Shown: piece by piece, positions 18,011 through 28,011 of the stretch | How positions within the stretch are numbered: the first letter of the stretch is position 1 | How the letters are laid out: every line of letters starts with the position of its first letter | DNA from: Bosea sp. ANAM02 | GTDB lineage: Bacteria; Pseudomonadota; Alphaproteobacteria; Rhizobiales; Beijerinckiaceae | Length of the DNA stretch: 64,000 nt | Reading direction: 5' to 3' | Assembly (NCBI RefSeq): GCF_011764485.1 | Contig: NZ_AP022848.1 | Coordinates: forward strand, 1,144,001 to 1,208,000 | Notes under the pieces: generated by a model | Seen by the model: only the letters and a program-made list of their open reading frames with translations | What the model was told of the DNA's origin: nothing | The model's database searches: none | Made by a program: the position numbers and the translations under genes

Positions 18011-19225
18011 TCAGCGTTGCGCGAGTTCGGTCGCGGGTTTCTTCAGTTCGCTCTTCTGCGCCATCGGCACCGGCTCGGGCGCGACGGTCGCGCCGGGGCG
18101 GACGCGCTGGAGGCCGTTGACGATGATGCGCTCGCCGGGCTTCAGGCCGGTATTGACGACGCGCAGGCCGTCATGGGTGGCGCCGAGCGAGACCTCACGC
18201 CAGGCCGCCTTGGCGTCGTCGCCGACGACGAAGACGAACTTCTTGTTCTGGTCGGTGCCGACGGCGCGCTCGTTGATCACGAGCTGCTGCTCGGCCCTGG
18301 CCTGCCCGAGCTGGACCCGGACGAACTGGCCGGGCATCAGCTTGCCGTCGGGATTGTCGAGCCGGGCGCGGACGCGGACCGTGCCGCTGGCGCCATCGAT
18401 GCCGTTATCGACGAAATGCAGCTTGCCGGTGAACTGCGCGGCCTGCGCCGTCGCGGTGCTGATCCTGACCGGGATCTGCTCCAGCACCCGCGAGCCCTGT
18501 ACCCCTGTTCCTTGCGGCAGCGAGGCGAGCGCATCGAGCACGCTGCGCTCGTCGGCATTGAAGGCGGCATAGATCGGATCGACCGAGAGCAGCGAGGTCA
18601 GGACCTGCCCGCCGGCCGCGATCAGGTTGCCGATGGTGACGTCGAGCCGGCCGATACGGCCGCTGATCGGGGCGCGGATCTGGGTGTAGTCGAGGTTGAG
18701 CTGCGCCGTGCGTCGGGCGGCCTCGGCGGCCTGGAGATTGGCCTGCGCCTCCCGCAGGTTGTTGACGCGGGTATCGACGTCGCGCTGGGAGAGGTTGCGG
18801 GTCGCCAGCAATTGCTGGCCGCGCTCGTTCTCGCTTTCGGCGAGCGCGACCCGGGCCTTCGCGCCCTGCACCTGCGCATCGGCCCGCTGGAGATCGGCGA
18901 GATAGGGCGCCTGGTCGATGCTGACCAGCAGGTCGCCCTGCTTCACGAGACTGCCCTCGCGGAAATGCACGGCCTCGACCACGCCGGCGACACGCGAGCG
19001 CAGTTCGACGCGCTCGATCGCCTCCAGCCGGCCGGAGAACTCGGCCCAGGGCACGACCTCGCGCGCCTCGACGGTCGCGACGGAGACGGGGACGGCAGGC
19101 GGAGCCGCAGGTGCTGTGTCGCCCTGCGCGCGGGTGCCGGACAATGCGAAGACTGTGACGGCGGTCAAGGCGACGGAGGCGGTGAGGCCGGCCAAAAGGC
19201 CGCGACGGTTCGTTCCCGGAATCAT
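18011..19225 (-). CDS. RND efflux periplasmic adaptor (AcrA/MexE family)
   Basis: 404 residues. A signal-anchor stretch (LLAGLTASVALTAVTVFALSGTRAQG) is followed by the adaptor fold. The lipoyl half is WAEFSGRLEAIERVELRSRVAGVVEAVHFREGSLVKQGDLL. A coiled-coil hairpin with QVQGAKARVALAESENERGQQLL comes next, then the second lipoyl half YTQIRAPISGRIGRLDVTIGN. The end holds the membrane-proximal domain GLKPGERIIVNGLQRVRPG. It bridges the pump to an outer-membrane channel. It is the first gene of the pair on the minus strand, 50 bases after the alpha/beta-hydrolase-like gene. Confidence 0.95.
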   Translation of the reverse strand: MIPGTNRRGLLAGLTASVALTAVTVFALSGTRAQGDTAPAAPPAVPVSVATVEAREVVPWAEFSGRLEAIERVELRSRVAGVVEAVHFREGSLVKQGDLLVSIDQAPYLADLQRADAQVQGAKARVALAESENERGQQLLATRNLSQRDVDTRVNNLREAQANLQAAEAARRTAQLNLDYTQIRAPISGRIGRLDVTIGNLIAAGGQVLTSLLSVDPIYAAFNADERSVLDALASLPQGTGVQGSRVLEQIPVRISTATAQAAQFTGKLHFVDNGIDGASGTVRVRARLDNPDGKLMPGQFVRVQLGQARAEQQLVINERAVGTDQNKKFVFVVGDDAKAAWREVSLGATHDGLRVVNTGLKPGERIIVNGLQRVRPGATVAPEPVPMAQKSELKKPATELAQR

Positions 19226-19275
19226 GGGGTCGGTCCTTCCTTGGAAATGCTTGGGATGTTCGAAAGAGGCGAGCG

Positions 19276-20112
19276 CTAGGAGGGCGCTGTCCGTTCATAG
19301 AAGGCGGCGATCTCGCCGCAGCTCTTGCAGAGACAGGAGCCTTCCTCGGCAGCATCCGCATAGGCCTGCGGCCAGCGCGTCGGCGCACTGAACTCGACAT
19401 GGCGGACGGCGATGCCGGCCCGGCCGAGACGATCGGCGTATTGCGCCGCTTCGTCGCGCATCGGGTCGTCCTGCCCGCTGATCAGCAAGGCCGGCGGCAG
19501 GCCGGCGAAGCGCGTCGCCTGGAGCGGAGCGGCGTAAGGGTGGGCGGCACGCTCGGGCGTGCCGAGATAATCGGCCCAGCCATCGGCCCAGCGGCAGCCG
19601 ACCGGGCCGGCCTGCGCGCCGCGCAGCGAGGCAGTGCCGAGGCAAGCGTCGAGCATCGGCGAGAACAGGATCTGGCCGGCGAGCGCCGGGCCGCCGCGAT
19701 CGCGCGCCATCATGGCCAGCGCCGCGGCGAGATTGCCGCCGGCTTCCTCGCCGGCGATGTAGAGCGGCGCGCCGCGCGTCGCCCAGCGATTGCGCCCCCT
19801 GGCAAGAGCCTCGAGCGCTGCATAGATGCGCTCCAGCGTCTCGGGAAAGCGCTGTACCGGCGCGAGCGGATAGGAAAGCGAGAACACGACCGCGCCGGCC
19901 TCGGTCAAAGCCGTGGCGACGGCCTGCCCCTCGGCCGGCGAACCGCTGTTGAAATGGCCGCCATGCAGGTGCAGCACGAGCCCGGCATTGTCCGGAACCT
20001 CGGCGGGGACATAGAGCCGGCCTGTGAAACTCTCTCCACGGGCGTTCAGGGTTTCCTCGCGCCAGAAGACGGAAAGGACCGGTTGCAATCTTTGCGCGGC
20101 GATCGCGGGCAT
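19276..20112 (-). CDS. Alpha/beta-hydrolase-fold protein with degenerate catalytic residues
   Basis: 278 residues resembling the hormone-sensitive-lipase branch. The oxyanion HGG box is present (LHLHGGHF, near 48-55). The nucleophile elbow, normally GDSAGG, reads GEEAGG (121-126), so glutamate 123 replaces serine. The C-terminal region, where the catalytic histidine is expected, reads VEFSAPTRWPQAY with no histidine. It is therefore probably not a serine hydrolase. The start at 20112 follows GAGGG and is preferred to an earlier frame start close to the LysR promoter. It is upstream of and on the same strand as the RND genes and divergent from the LysR gene. Confidence 0.8.
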   Translation of the reverse strand: MPAIAAQRLQPVLSVFWREETLNARGESFTGRLYVPAEVPDNAGLVLHLHGGHFNSGSPAEGQAVATALTEAGAVVFSLSYPLAPVQRFPETLERIYAALEALARGRNRWATRGAPLYIAGEEAGGNLAAALAMMARDRGGPALAGQILFSPMLDACLGTASLRGAQAGPVGCRWADGWADYLGTPERAAHPYAAPLQATRFAGLPPALLISGQDDPMRDEAAQYADRLGRAGIAVRHVEFSAPTRWPQAYADAAEEGSCLCKSCGEIAAFYERTAPS

Positions 20113-20188
20113 GATGAACCCTCGCTGTTGCGTTGCAGCACGAGATAGTGAATCGGCATTCCGGAATAAATACGCTATCTGCTCATTC

Positions 20189-20210
20189 ATTGTTCACGTA
20201 CAGAAACAAT
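20189..20210. promoter_or_regulatory. Inverted repeat in the LysR/hydrolase divergent region
   Basis: ATTGTT and AACAAT are separated by 10 bases that are themselves centred on GTAC. The site ends 10 bases before the LysR start codon, which fits an autoregulatory LysR-type site. A second palindrome, ATTCCGGAAT, lies at about 20158-20167 in the same 108-base gap. Confidence 0.45.
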
Positions 20211-20220
20211 CCGAGGGCAT

Positions 20221-21222
20221 ATGGACCAGCTTGCCGCGATGCGGGCCTTCGTGCGGGTCGTCGAGACCGGGACCTTTACGCGCGCCGCCGATCTCCTGGA
20301 CATGCCGAAGCCGACCGTCACGAAGCTGATCCAGCAGCTTGAGGCGCATCTGCGTGCCAAGCTGCTGAACCGGACGACGCGGCGCGTGACCGTGACCATG
20401 GACGGCGCGGCCTATTACGAGCGGGCGCTGCGCCTGCTCGACGAACTCTCCGAGCTCGATGCGAGCCTGACGCTGGCACAGGCGCGGCCGAGCGGGCGGC
20501 TCAGGGTGGATTGCAGCTCCTCGCTCGCGGTCTCGGTGATCATCCCGGCGCTGCACGAGTTCCACGCCCGCTATCCCGATATCCAGCTCGATCTCGGCCT
20601 GAGCGACCGGCCGGCGGACCTGATCGGGGAGAACCTCGATTGTGCCGTGCGAGCGGGCGAGATCGTCGATCAGAGCCTGATCGCAAGGCGGATCGGCGAG
20701 ATGCAGCTCATTACCTGCGCGACGCCGGATTATCTCGCGCGCCACGGCACGCCGTTGCATCCGCGCGATATCGAGGACGGGCACCGGATCGTCGCCTATC
20801 GGCCGGCCCTCGGCGGGCGGGTGCTGCCGCTGGTCTACCAGAACCGGGACGAGACGATCGAGGTCTCCGGGCGCTATGCAATCGCGCTGAATGACGGCAT
20901 GGGCTATCTCGCCGCCGGGCTCGCCAGCCACGGCATCATGCAGTTGCCGACCTTCATGGCCCGCGCGCCGATCGCCGACGGACGGCTCGTGCCCCTGCTC
21001 ATGGATTGGTGCACGGCGCCGAAGCCGCTGCACATCGTCTATCCGCCGAACCGCCACCTCAGCAACAAGGTGCGCGTCTTCGTCGACTGGCTGGCAGAGC
21101 TGTTTGCGCGCGACGAGTTTGTGCTGTCGCGCGGCGGCAGTTGCAAGCCGACGATCCTGCCCTCCGTGCCGGTGCCGATCCCGGCCAAGGCCGATCAGCT
21201 TTCGTCGAGCAGCAGCGCGTAG
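20221..21222 (+). CDS. LysR family transcriptional regulator
   Basis: 333 residues. The N-terminus MDQLAAMRAFVRVVETGTFTRAADLLDMPKPTVTKLIQQLEAHL is the winged helix-turn-helix. The rest is the two-lobed effector domain (LRVDCSSSLAVSVIIPALHEFHARYPDIQLDLGLSDRPADLIGENLDCAVRAGE). It is divergent from the degenerate hydrolase and the RND pair, so it most likely controls them. Its 3' end overlaps the convergent EIIA gene by 28 bases, which could give antisense effects. The C-terminal tail past residue 300 is longer than usual and low in complexity. Confidence 0.93.
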   Translation: MDQLAAMRAFVRVVETGTFTRAADLLDMPKPTVTKLIQQLEAHLRAKLLNRTTRRVTVTMDGAAYYERALRLLDELSELDASLTLAQARPSGRLRVDCSSSLAVSVIIPALHEFHARYPDIQLDLGLSDRPADLIGENLDCAVRAGEIVDQSLIARRIGEMQLITCATPDYLARHGTPLHPRDIEDGHRIVAYRPALGGRVLPLVYQNRDETIEVSGRYAIALNDGMGYLAAGLASHGIMQLPTFMARAPIADGRLVPLLMDWCTAPKPLHIVYPPNRHLSNKVRVFVDWLAELFARDEFVLSRGGSCKPTILPSVPVPIPAKADQLSSSSSA

Positions 21223-21641
21223 ATGTCCTCTCCGCCCGCGGCCTTGCGGATGCGGTCGCGGATCTCGGCCGGGCGCAGGCGCTTCGCGATGCAGGCCAGC
21301 GCATCGATGCGGCCCTTGCCGCCATTCACCGGCGTCAGCACCAGGCAGACGAGATCGACAGGCGCGCCGTCGATCGCCTCATAGGCGACGGGCTTTTCAA
21401 GGCGCGCCAGCAGTCCGAAGGGTTCGGCGAGGCCTTCGACAGGCGCATGCGGCATCGCCAGCCCGCCGCCGACCCCGGTCGAGCCCAGCGCCTCGCGGCG
21501 GTTGAGCGCGTCGAGGATCGCGGCTTCCGGCAAGGCGAGCTGCTCGGCCGCCTTCTTCGCAAGCGCTCGGAACAAAGCCGGCTTGTTCGCGGCGGCGAGC
21601 CTGACGATCGAGCGCGGGCGGATGATGTCTGCTGGGGTCAT
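21195..21641 (-). CDS. PTS EIIA-Ntr (PtsN-like) protein, last gene of the kdp operon
   Basis: 148 residues of the PTS fructose/nitrogen EIIA-2 domain. The phosphorylated histidine is His65 in STGVGGGLAMPHAPVEGL. The protein starts at ATG 21641, 28 bases after the kdpE stop on the same strand, so it looks like the distal gene of kdpFABCDE. In E. coli, dephosphorylated EIIA-Ntr binds KdpD and stimulates its kinase. A dedicated paralogue here would feed phosphotransferase status into potassium control. That role is inferred from family and position. Confidence 0.85.
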   Translation of the reverse strand: MTPADIIRPRSIVRLAAANKPALFRALAKKAAEQLALPEAAILDALNRREALGSTGVGGGLAMPHAPVEGLAEPFGLLARLEKPVAYEAIDGAPVDLVCLVLTPVNGGKGRIDALACIAKRLRPAEIRDRIRKAAGGEDIYALLLDES

Positions 21642-21669
21642 GGTTCGGTCTTGTGCCTTGCGGCAGGGC

Positions 21670-22362
21670 TCATTCGGCTTCGCGCAGGCGGTAGCCGACG
21701 CCGGTCTCGGTGGTGATGTATTGCGGCTGGTCGGGGCTGCGCTCGATCTTCTGGCGGAGCTGCCGGACATAGACGCGCAGGTACTGCACATCGGCCGAGG
21801 CGCCCCAGAGCTGCTTCATCAGGAACTGATGGGTCAGCACCTTGCCGGCATGCTGCACGAGGATGCGCAGGATGTCGTATTCCTTGGGCGAAAGCTTCAC
21901 CTCCTGCTCGCCAAGCCGGACGATGCGCTTGACCAGATCGACGGAGAGCTCGCCGGTCTGGAAGATCGGCTTCTCGCCCTGCTGCTGTAGCTTGTGGCGC
22001 AAGGCGACGCGCAGGCGGGCCGCCAGTTCCTTCATGCCGAAAGGCTTGGTGACATAGTCGTCGGCGCCGTTCTCCAGCGCCTCGACGATACCGGCCTCAT
22101 CGGTGCGGCTCGACAGGATGACGACTGGGAGGGTGAGCGCCTCGGCGCGCCATTTCTGCAGGAGCTCCTGCCCGGACAGGTCGGGCAGGCCGAGATCGAG
22201 AATGACGAGATCGGGGATTTCCTCGGCGATGCGTTCGATCGCCTCGCGCGCCGTCGCGGCCTCGCGGATGGCATAGCCCTCGGTCGAGAGGCCGACGCGG
22301 AGCAGGCGGCGGATCGCCGGCTCGTCGTCCACGACCAGCACCTTGATATCCGTTGCCGTCAT
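21670..22362 (-). CDS. kdpE: KdpE response regulator
   Basis: 230 residues, OmpR/PhoB subfamily. The receiver has the acidic pair in VLVVDDEP (11-13), phospho-acceptor Asp56 in VILDLGLPD and lysine in YVTKPFG. The C-terminal winged helix has [31 protein letters not shown] and ends [16 protein letters not shown]. Its ATG overlaps the kdpD stop by 4 bases. When phosphorylated by KdpD it should activate the kdp promoter. A tandem site that could bind it is described at 30079-30098. Confidence 0.97.
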   Translation of the reverse strand: MTATDIKVLVVDDEPAIRRLLRVGLSTEGYAIREAATAREAIERIAEEIPDLVILDLGLPDLSGQELLQKWRAEALTLPVVILSSRTDEAGIVEALENGADDYVTKPFGMKELAARLRVALRHKLQQQGEKPIFQTGELSVDLVKRIVRLGEQEVKLSPKEYDILRILVQHAGKVLTHQFLMKQLWGASADVQYLRVYVRQLRQKIERSPDQPQYITTETGVGYRLREAE

Positions 22363-25067
22363 GATTGTGATTCCAATGTCTTAGGCTGACTGTCAGCCGG
22401 CATGCGGATGGTGAAGACCGCGCCGCTGCGATCCGTCCGGTTGGCCGCCGTGATCGTGCCGCCCATGGCCTCGACGAAGCCGCGGCAGATGGCGAGGCCG
22501 AGCCCGGTTCCGGCGCGGACCTGATCGCCCTTCCGGACGCGGTAGAAGCTGTCGAAGACGCGTTCGAGATCGGCGGGCGGCAGGCCCGGTCCCTCGTCGG
22601 TCACCGTCACCAGCACTTCGCGGCCGTCCTGCCGGGCGCGGATGGCGATGGCGCTGCCGGTGGGGGCATATTTCGCGGCGTTGTCGAGCAGGTTGAACAG
22701 CACCTGCTCGAACAGGACGGGGTCGAGCCTGAGCATCGGCAGGTCGCCGGGCAGGGCGGTCTCGATGGGGTGGCCGGAGGTGATCTTGCTGGCGCGGCGC
22801 AAGGCGCTGCCGACCACGTCGGCGACATCGACGAGCGCGGCGTTCGGCTCCATCGCGCCAGATTCGATCCGGGTCATGTCGAGGAGATTGGCGATGAAGC
22901 GGTTGAGCCGCTCGGATTCGTCGATCACGGTCGCGAGCAGCGCGGTGCGATCCTCTTCCGGCAGGGCCTGGCGATAGTCGCGCAAGGTGCCAGCCGCGCC
23001 CATGATCGAGGCCAGCGGCGTCTTGAGGTCATGCGAGATCGAGGTCAGCAGGGCCGAGCGCAGGCGGTCGGCCTCGGCCGCGAGCCTGGCGCGGTCGACA
23101 TCGGCGACGAGCTGGATACGCTCGATGGCCACCGCAGCCTGGTCGGCCAGCGCATCGAGCAGGCGCTGCTGCTCCGGCGTCAGCAGCGGACCCTCCTTGT
23201 CGTCGTCGAGGCCGATCACGCCGATGGCGGTGCGGCCGGTGCGCAGGGGCAGATAGAGCCGCTTCGCGCCGGGCAAGGTGTCGGCGCCGCGCCCGGCCGG
23301 GCGGTCATGCTCCCAGGCCCAGCGCGCGGCGGCGATATCGGCATCGACCAATGTGTCGTCGGGCGGATAGCCGGCACGGACATCGAGCGTTCCCTCATCC
23401 GGCATCAGGATGACGACGCGCAGGCGCAGCATCGAGGCGATCTGGAAGGCGCTGGCCCACAGCACGTCGTCGAGCGTGCCGGTGCCGGCGAGCTTTTTCG
23501 AGAAGAGATAGAGGTCCTCGGTGGTGCGGGCGCGCTGGCGGGCGGCATTGGCCTGGCGCTGGACGCGGGCGGTGAGGTTCGAGGCGATCAGCGCGACGAG
23601 CAGGAAGAAGCCGAGCGCTACGACGTTCTCGGGATCGGCGATCGTGAGCGTATAGAGCGGCGCGATGAAGAAGAAGTTCAGCGCGAGCGCGCTCAGCAGC
23701 GAGGCGAAGAGGGCCGGCCAGAGCCCTGCCGTTACGGCCGAGGCGAGCACGGCGGTCAGGAAGACCAGCGCGATATTGCGCAGGTCCATGATCTCGCTGA
23801 GCAGCTTGGCCGCGCCGAGCGCCATTGCGGCATAGGCCGCCGCCGCGAGATAGGGCCTGGCCGAGAGGCCGGACTTGCCGATGGCCGAGACGCCGGCGTC
23901 CGTCTCCGGCGGCTGCTCGCGCAAGGCGACGACATGGATGCCGATATCGCCGGCGCGACTGATCAGTTCATGCGAGACGGAGGCCTTGAGCCACTCGCGC
24001 CAGCGCGGCTTGGCCGGCTTGCCGACGATGATCTGGGTGACGTTGCCGCTGGCTGCATGGCGCAAGATTTCGCCCGCCACGTCTTGACCGGGCAGCGTGA
24101 TCGCCTCCGCGCCGAGCTGTGCCGCGAGCCGGAGCGCATTGGCGATGCGGGTCTTGGCCGCTTCGGGCAGGGCGGCTTCCTGTGGTGTCTCGACATGGAG
24201 CGCGCTCCAGGGTGCGCGCAGGCGGTCGGCCTGCCGCTTGGCATGGCGGATCAGGGCCGACGCCCCGGCGCTGTCGTCGATGCAGACCAGGATGCGCTCG
24301 CCCGCCGCCCAGGGGCCGGAGATCGCGTGTTCCTGCATATGGCTGAGAAGCTGCTCATCGACCCGCTGAGCGGTGCGGCGCAGCGCCAGCTCGCGCAGGG
24401 CCGTCAGGTTGCCCGGCGAGAAATAATTGGCGACGGCGCGCTTGGCGGTCTTGCCGAGATAGACCTTGCCCTCTTCGAGCCGCTTGATCAGGTCGGCCGG
24501 GGTCAGGTCGATGATCTCGATATCGTCGGCGCGGTCGACGATCGAATCCGGCACGGTCTCGCGCACGCGGATCCGGGTGATCTGGGCGACGACGTCGTTC
24601 AGGCTCTCGACATGCTGGATGTTGAGCGTGGTGTAGACGTCGATGCCGCGCGCGAGCAGTTCCTCGACATCGAGATAGCGCTTGGGATGGCGGCTGCCGG
24701 GCGCATTGGTATGGGCGAACTCGTCGACGAGGACGAGCGCCGGGCGGCGCGCCAGGATCGCGTCGAGGTCCATCTCGTCGAGCGCGCGGCCCTTGTAGTC
24801 GGCGAGCCGGCGCGGGACGATCTCGAAGCCGTCGACCAGCGCCTGCGTTTCGCTGCGGCCATGGGTCTCGACGACGCCGATCACGACATCGACCCCCTCG
24901 GCCCGGCGCGCTCGTCCGGCGGTCAGCATCTCGTAGGTCTTGCCGACGCCGGGCGCCGCGCCGAGGAAGATCTTCAGGCGCCCACGGCCTTCGCGCTGGG
25001 CACTCGCCAGCAGCGCCTCGGGCGAGGGCCTGCCTCTCGTCTCGCGATGGCTGTCGGCGATGGTCAT
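22359..25067 (-). CDS. kdpD: KdpD osmosensitive potassium sensor histidine kinase
   Basis: 902 residues. The N-terminal KdpD domain has Walker [10 protein letters not shown] (36-44), then a universal-stress-protein domain ([27 protein letters not shown]), four closely spaced membrane spans, a GAF domain, and the kinase core with His679 in [13 protein letters not shown] box [10 protein letters not shown] and DEGPGLPP. It senses low potassium or osmotic stress and phosphorylates KdpE. ATG 25067 is chosen because the sequence then matches the usual KdpD start and avoids overlap with kdpC. A TTG at 25148 would overlap kdpC by 29 bases. Confidence 0.96.
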   Translation of the reverse strand: MTIADSHRETRGRPSPEALLASAQREGRGRLKIFLGAAPGVGKTYEMLTAGRARRAEGVDVVIGVVETHGRSETQALVDGFEIVPRRLADYKGRALDEMDLDAILARRPALVLVDEFAHTNAPGSRHPKRYLDVEELLARGIDVYTTLNIQHVESLNDVVAQITRIRVRETVPDSIVDRADDIEIIDLTPADLIKRLEEGKVYLGKTAKRAVANYFSPGNLTALRELALRRTAQRVDEQLLSHMQEHAISGPWAAGERILVCIDDSAGASALIRHAKRQADRLRAPWSALHVETPQEAALPEAAKTRIANALRLAAQLGAEAITLPGQDVAGEILRHAASGNVTQIIVGKPAKPRWREWLKASVSHELISRAGDIGIHVVALREQPPETDAGVSAIGKSGLSARPYLAAAAYAAMALGAAKLLSEIMDLRNIALVFLTAVLASAVTAGLWPALFASLLSALALNFFFIAPLYTLTIADPENVVALGFFLLVALIASNLTARVQRQANAARQRARTTEDLYLFSKKLAGTGTLDDVLWASAFQIASMLRLRVVILMPDEGTLDVRAGYPPDDTLVDADIAAARWAWEHDRPAGRGADTLPGAKRLYLPLRTGRTAIGVIGLDDDKEGPLLTPEQQRLLDALADQAAVAIERIQLVADVDRARLAAEADRLRSALLTSISHDLKTPLASIMGAAGTLRDYRQALPEEDRTALLATVIDESERLNRFIANLLDMTRIESGAMEPNAALVDVADVVGSALRRASKITSGHPIETALPGDLPMLRLDPVLFEQVLFNLLDNAAKYAPTGSAIAIRARQDGREVLVTVTDEGPGLPPADLERVFDSFYRVRKGDQVRAGTGLGLAICRGFVEAMGGTITAANRTDRSGAVFTIRMPADSQPKTLESQS

Positions 25068-25119
25068 GCGGTCCGCAGGGGAAAGCGGCGGCGCCTTGCG
25101 CGCCGCCGGGGCCTTTGTG

Positions 25120-25725
25120 TCAGCGCCGGGCGGCGCCGTCGAGAGCAAGGTTCAGCGCGAGCACGTTGACGACGGGCTCGCCGATGAAACCGAGCTTGCG
25201 GTTCTCGACGAGGGTATCGACCAGCGCCTTGAGCGTCGCCGGGTCGGCGTTGCGAGCCCTGGCGACGCGCGCGATCTGGAAATAGGCGGCCTCGGGCGAG
25301 ATATGCGGGTCGAGCCCGCTACCGGAGGTCGTCACCAGCTCCATCGGCACCGGCGCATCCGGGTTCTCGGCCTTGAGCTTTTCGGTCTCGGCCTTGATCC
25401 GATCGACCAACTTCCGGCTGGTCGGGCCGAGATTGGAGCCGCCGGAACTGGCGGCGTTATAAGGCGCGTCCACGGTCTTGGTGCTGTCGCTCGGGTCGGT
25501 GCCGACCGTCGCCGAGGGGCGCCCGTGGAAATAGCGCTCGCTGGTGAAGTTCTGGCCGATCAGGCTGGAGCCGATGATCCTGCCGTCCTTCTCGATCAGG
25601 CTGCCATTGGCCTGGCGCGGGAAGACGGCCTGGGCGATGCCGGTCATGGCGAGCGGGTAGGCAAGGCCGGTGATCGCCGCGAGCGCGACGATCATCGCGA
25701 GGGCGGGGCGGATCTGCTTGAGCAT
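25120..25725 (-). CDS. kdpC: KdpC potassium-transporting ATPase subunit C
   Basis: 201 residues with one N-terminal span ([39 protein letters not shown]) and the periplasmic signature YFHGRPSAT...[18 protein letters not shown], then [26 protein letters not shown]. It helps KdpA bind potassium and raises ATP affinity of KdpB. It is 11 bases after kdpB and 52 bases before kdpD. Confidence 0.97.
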   Translation of the reverse strand: MLKQIRPALAMIVALAAITGLAYPLAMTGIAQAVFPRQANGSLIEKDGRIIGSSLIGQNFTSERYFHGRPSATVGTDPSDSTKTVDAPYNAASSGGSNLGPTSRKLVDRIKAETEKLKAENPDAPVPMELVTTSGSGLDPHISPEAAYFQIARVARARNADPATLKALVDTLVENRKLGFIGEPVVNVLALNLALDGAARR

Positions 25726-25736
25726 GGTCGAGTTCC

Positions 25737-27794
25737 TCAGACGAGGCCGATGGCGGTGATGGCCATGTCGATGGCCTTGATGCCGATGAAGGGGACGACG
25801 AGACCGCCGAGCCCGTAGACGGTGAGGTTGCGGCTGAGCAGGGCGCCGGCGCCGACGGCACGGTACTTCACGCCCTTCAGCGCGAGCGGGATCAGCGCGA
25901 CGATGATCAGCGCGTTGAAGATGATCGCCGAGAGGATGGCGCTCTGCGGCGTCTGCAAGCCCATGACGTTGAGCGCGCCGAGCTGCGGGTAGAAGGCGAG
26001 GAACATCGCCGGGATAATGGCAAAATACTTGGCAACGTCGTTGGCGATCGAAAAGGTCGTCAGCGCGCCGCGCGTCATCAGCAGCTGCTTGCCGATCTCG
26101 ACGATCTCGATCAGCTTGGTCGGGTCGCTATCGAGATCGACCATGTTGCCGGCTTCGCGGGCCGCGACCGTGCCGGTGTTCATGGCGACGCCGACATCGG
26201 CCTGCGCGAGCGCCGGCGCATCGTTGGTGCCGTCGCCGCACATGGCGACGAGCTTACCCTTGGCCTGTTCCTCGCGGATCAGCGCGAGCTTGTTCTCGGG
26301 CGTGGCCTGGGCAAGGAAATCGTCGACACCGGCCTCGGCCGCGATGGCGGCGGCGGTCATCGGGTTGTCGCCGGTGATCATCACCGTGCGGATGCCCATG
26401 CGGCGCAGTTCCGTGAAGCGCTCGCGGATGCCGCCCTTCACGATGTCCTTGAGATGGACGATGCCGAGCAGGCGGCCGTCGCGCGCGACCGCGAGCGGCG
26501 TGCCGCCGGCCTTCGACACCTCGGCGGCGATAGCCTGGATCTCCCTGATCGTCTCGGGCGTGGAGCGGGCATCGGCGCCATCGACATATTTCAGCACGGC
26601 ATCGACCGCGCCCTTGCGGATCTGCGAGCCCTCGAGATCGACGCCGCTCATCCGACTCTGCGCGGTGAAGGGGGCGAAGGTCGCGTGCAGGGCGCCCATA
26701 TCGCGGGCGCGGATGGCGTATTTCTCCTTGGCGAGCACGACGATCGAGCGGCCTTCCGGCGTCTCGTCGGCGAGCGAGGCGATCTGGGCGGCATCCGCCA
26801 GTTCCTGCTCGCCGACGCCGCGCACGGGGCGGAACTCGGTCGCCTGCCGGTTGCCGAGCGTGATCGTGCCGGTCTTGTCGAGGAGGAGCGTATCGACATC
26901 GCCGGCGGCCTCGACGGCGCGGCCCGACATGGCGAGCACGTTGAAGCGCACGAGACGATCCATGCCGGCGATGCCGATGGCCGAGAGAAGCGCGCCGATC
27001 GTGGTCGGGATCAGCGTCACGAAGAGCGCGACCAGCACGACGACCGGGATATAGCCGCCGGCATAGGTGGCGAAGCTCGGGATCGTCACGGTGGCGAGCA
27101 CGAAGATCAGCGTCATGCCGGCGAGCAGGATGTTGAGCGCGATCTCGTTCGGCGTCTTCTGGCGCTCGGCGCCCTCGACCAGCGCGATCATGCGGTCGAT
27201 GAAGGTGGAGCCGGCCGCGGCGGTGATGCGCACGCGGATCCAGTCGGAGAGCACCTGCGTGCCCCCGGTCACGGCCGAGCGGTCGCCGCCGGATTCGCGG
27301 ATGACGGGGGCTGATTCGCCGGTGATCGCGGCTTCGTTGACCGAAGCGACGCCTTCGATGACTTCGCCATCGGAGGGGATGATGTCGCCGGCCTCGACCA
27401 GCACGACATCGCCGACCTTCAGCGAGGTGCCGGGCACGAGCCGGAACTGGCTGCGGTCATCGCCCGAGAGCAACTTGGCCTCGGTCTCGGAGCGGGTCTT
27501 GCGCAGCGAGTCGGCCTGGGCCTTGCCGCGCCCCTCGGCCACCGCTTCCGCGAAATTGGCGAAGAGCACGGTGAACCAGAGCCAGAGCACGATCTGGAAG
27601 GAGAAGCCGAGATCGGCGCCCCCGGTGGCGAGGTCCTTGACGAAGAGGATGGTGGTCAGGGCCGAGACCACGGCGACGACGAACATCACCGGGTTGCGGG
27701 CGAGGCTGCGCGGGTCGAGCTTGCGGAAGGCGTCGGCAAGGGCCGGCAGCAGGATCCGGGCGTCGATCAGGCTCGCGGATTTGGATGGGCTCAT
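25737..27794 (-). CDS. kdpB: KdpB potassium-transporting P-type ATPase catalytic subunit
   Basis: 685 residues, standard for KdpB. The actuator loop has TGESAPV, the phosphorylated Asp306 lies in [14 protein letters not shown], and the hinge reads [25 protein letters not shown]. Membrane segments match the family. It hydrolyses ATP to drive potassium uptake through KdpA. A 57-codon membrane-protein gene lies between kdpA and kdpB. Confidence 0.98.
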   Translation of the reverse strand: MSPSKSASLIDARILLPALADAFRKLDPRSLARNPVMFVVAVVSALTTILFVKDLATGGADLGFSFQIVLWLWFTVLFANFAEAVAEGRGKAQADSLRKTRSETEAKLLSGDDRSQFRLVPGTSLKVGDVVLVEAGDIIPSDGEVIEGVASVNEAAITGESAPVIRESGGDRSAVTGGTQVLSDWIRVRITAAAGSTFIDRMIALVEGAERQKTPNEIALNILLAGMTLIFVLATVTIPSFATYAGGYIPVVVLVALFVTLIPTTIGALLSAIGIAGMDRLVRFNVLAMSGRAVEAAGDVDTLLLDKTGTITLGNRQATEFRPVRGVGEQELADAAQIASLADETPEGRSIVVLAKEKYAIRARDMGALHATFAPFTAQSRMSGVDLEGSQIRKGAVDAVLKYVDGADARSTPETIREIQAIAAEVSKAGGTPLAVARDGRLLGIVHLKDIVKGGIRERFTELRRMGIRTVMITGDNPMTAAAIAAEAGVDDFLAQATPENKLALIREEQAKGKLVAMCGDGTNDAPALAQADVGVAMNTGTVAAREAGNMVDLDSDPTKLIEIVEIGKQLLMTRGALTTFSIANDVAKYFAIIPAMFLAFYPQLGALNVMGLQTPQSAILSAIIFNALIIVALIPLALKGVKYRAVGAGALLSRNLTVYGLGGLVVPFIGIKAIDMAITAIGLV

Positions 27795-27827
27795 AAAAGG
27801 CTCCAGCGGAGAGGTGTCGGGTCCGGC

Positions 27828-28001
27828 TCAGGCAGCGGCGACGAGGCCGGCGAGCGCCCGGACGAGCAGCAGGACGAGGAACAAAGCGACCGTCAGGCCG
27901 AGGATGAGGGCGGCAGGGCGCGAGGGTGCCCTGTCCGTTTCGCGCGAGGCGGCGTCGCGATGGACGGCGTCGCGGCGCATTTGGCGCAGGCAGCTTGCCA
28001 T
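27828..28001 (-). CDS. Small membrane protein between kdpA and kdpB (57 aa)
   Basis: A short frame not seen in the classic kdpFABC operon. It has a strong ribosome site, GAGGAGG, directly before ATG 28001. Residues 1-30 are polar and basic (MASCLRQMRRDAVHRDAAS and on). Residues 31-56 form one hydrophobic helix (ALILGLTVALFLVLLLVRAL). It stops 33 bases before kdpB and starts 10 bases after kdpA. The single-span shape with a cytoplasmic positive tail suggests a small accessory subunit or regulator of the pump. The family is unknown to me. Confidence 0.75.
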   Translation of the reverse strand: MASCLRQMRRDAVHRDAASRETDRAPSRPAALILGLTVALFLVLLLVRALAGLVAAA

Positions 28002-28011
28002 GGCGGCCTCC

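Noticed and set aside
25068..25148. TTG at 25148 as the kdpD start
   Set aside because: It would overlap kdpC and adds 27 residues of low-complexity sequence; the ATG at 25067 leads straight into the usual KdpD N-terminus.
22770..25169. A 799-codon open frame on the plus strand opposite kdpD
   Set aside because: It is the antisense shadow of kdpD in GC-rich DNA: low-complexity Gly/Arg/Asp-rich protein, no domain, and kdpD on the other strand has all expected motifs.
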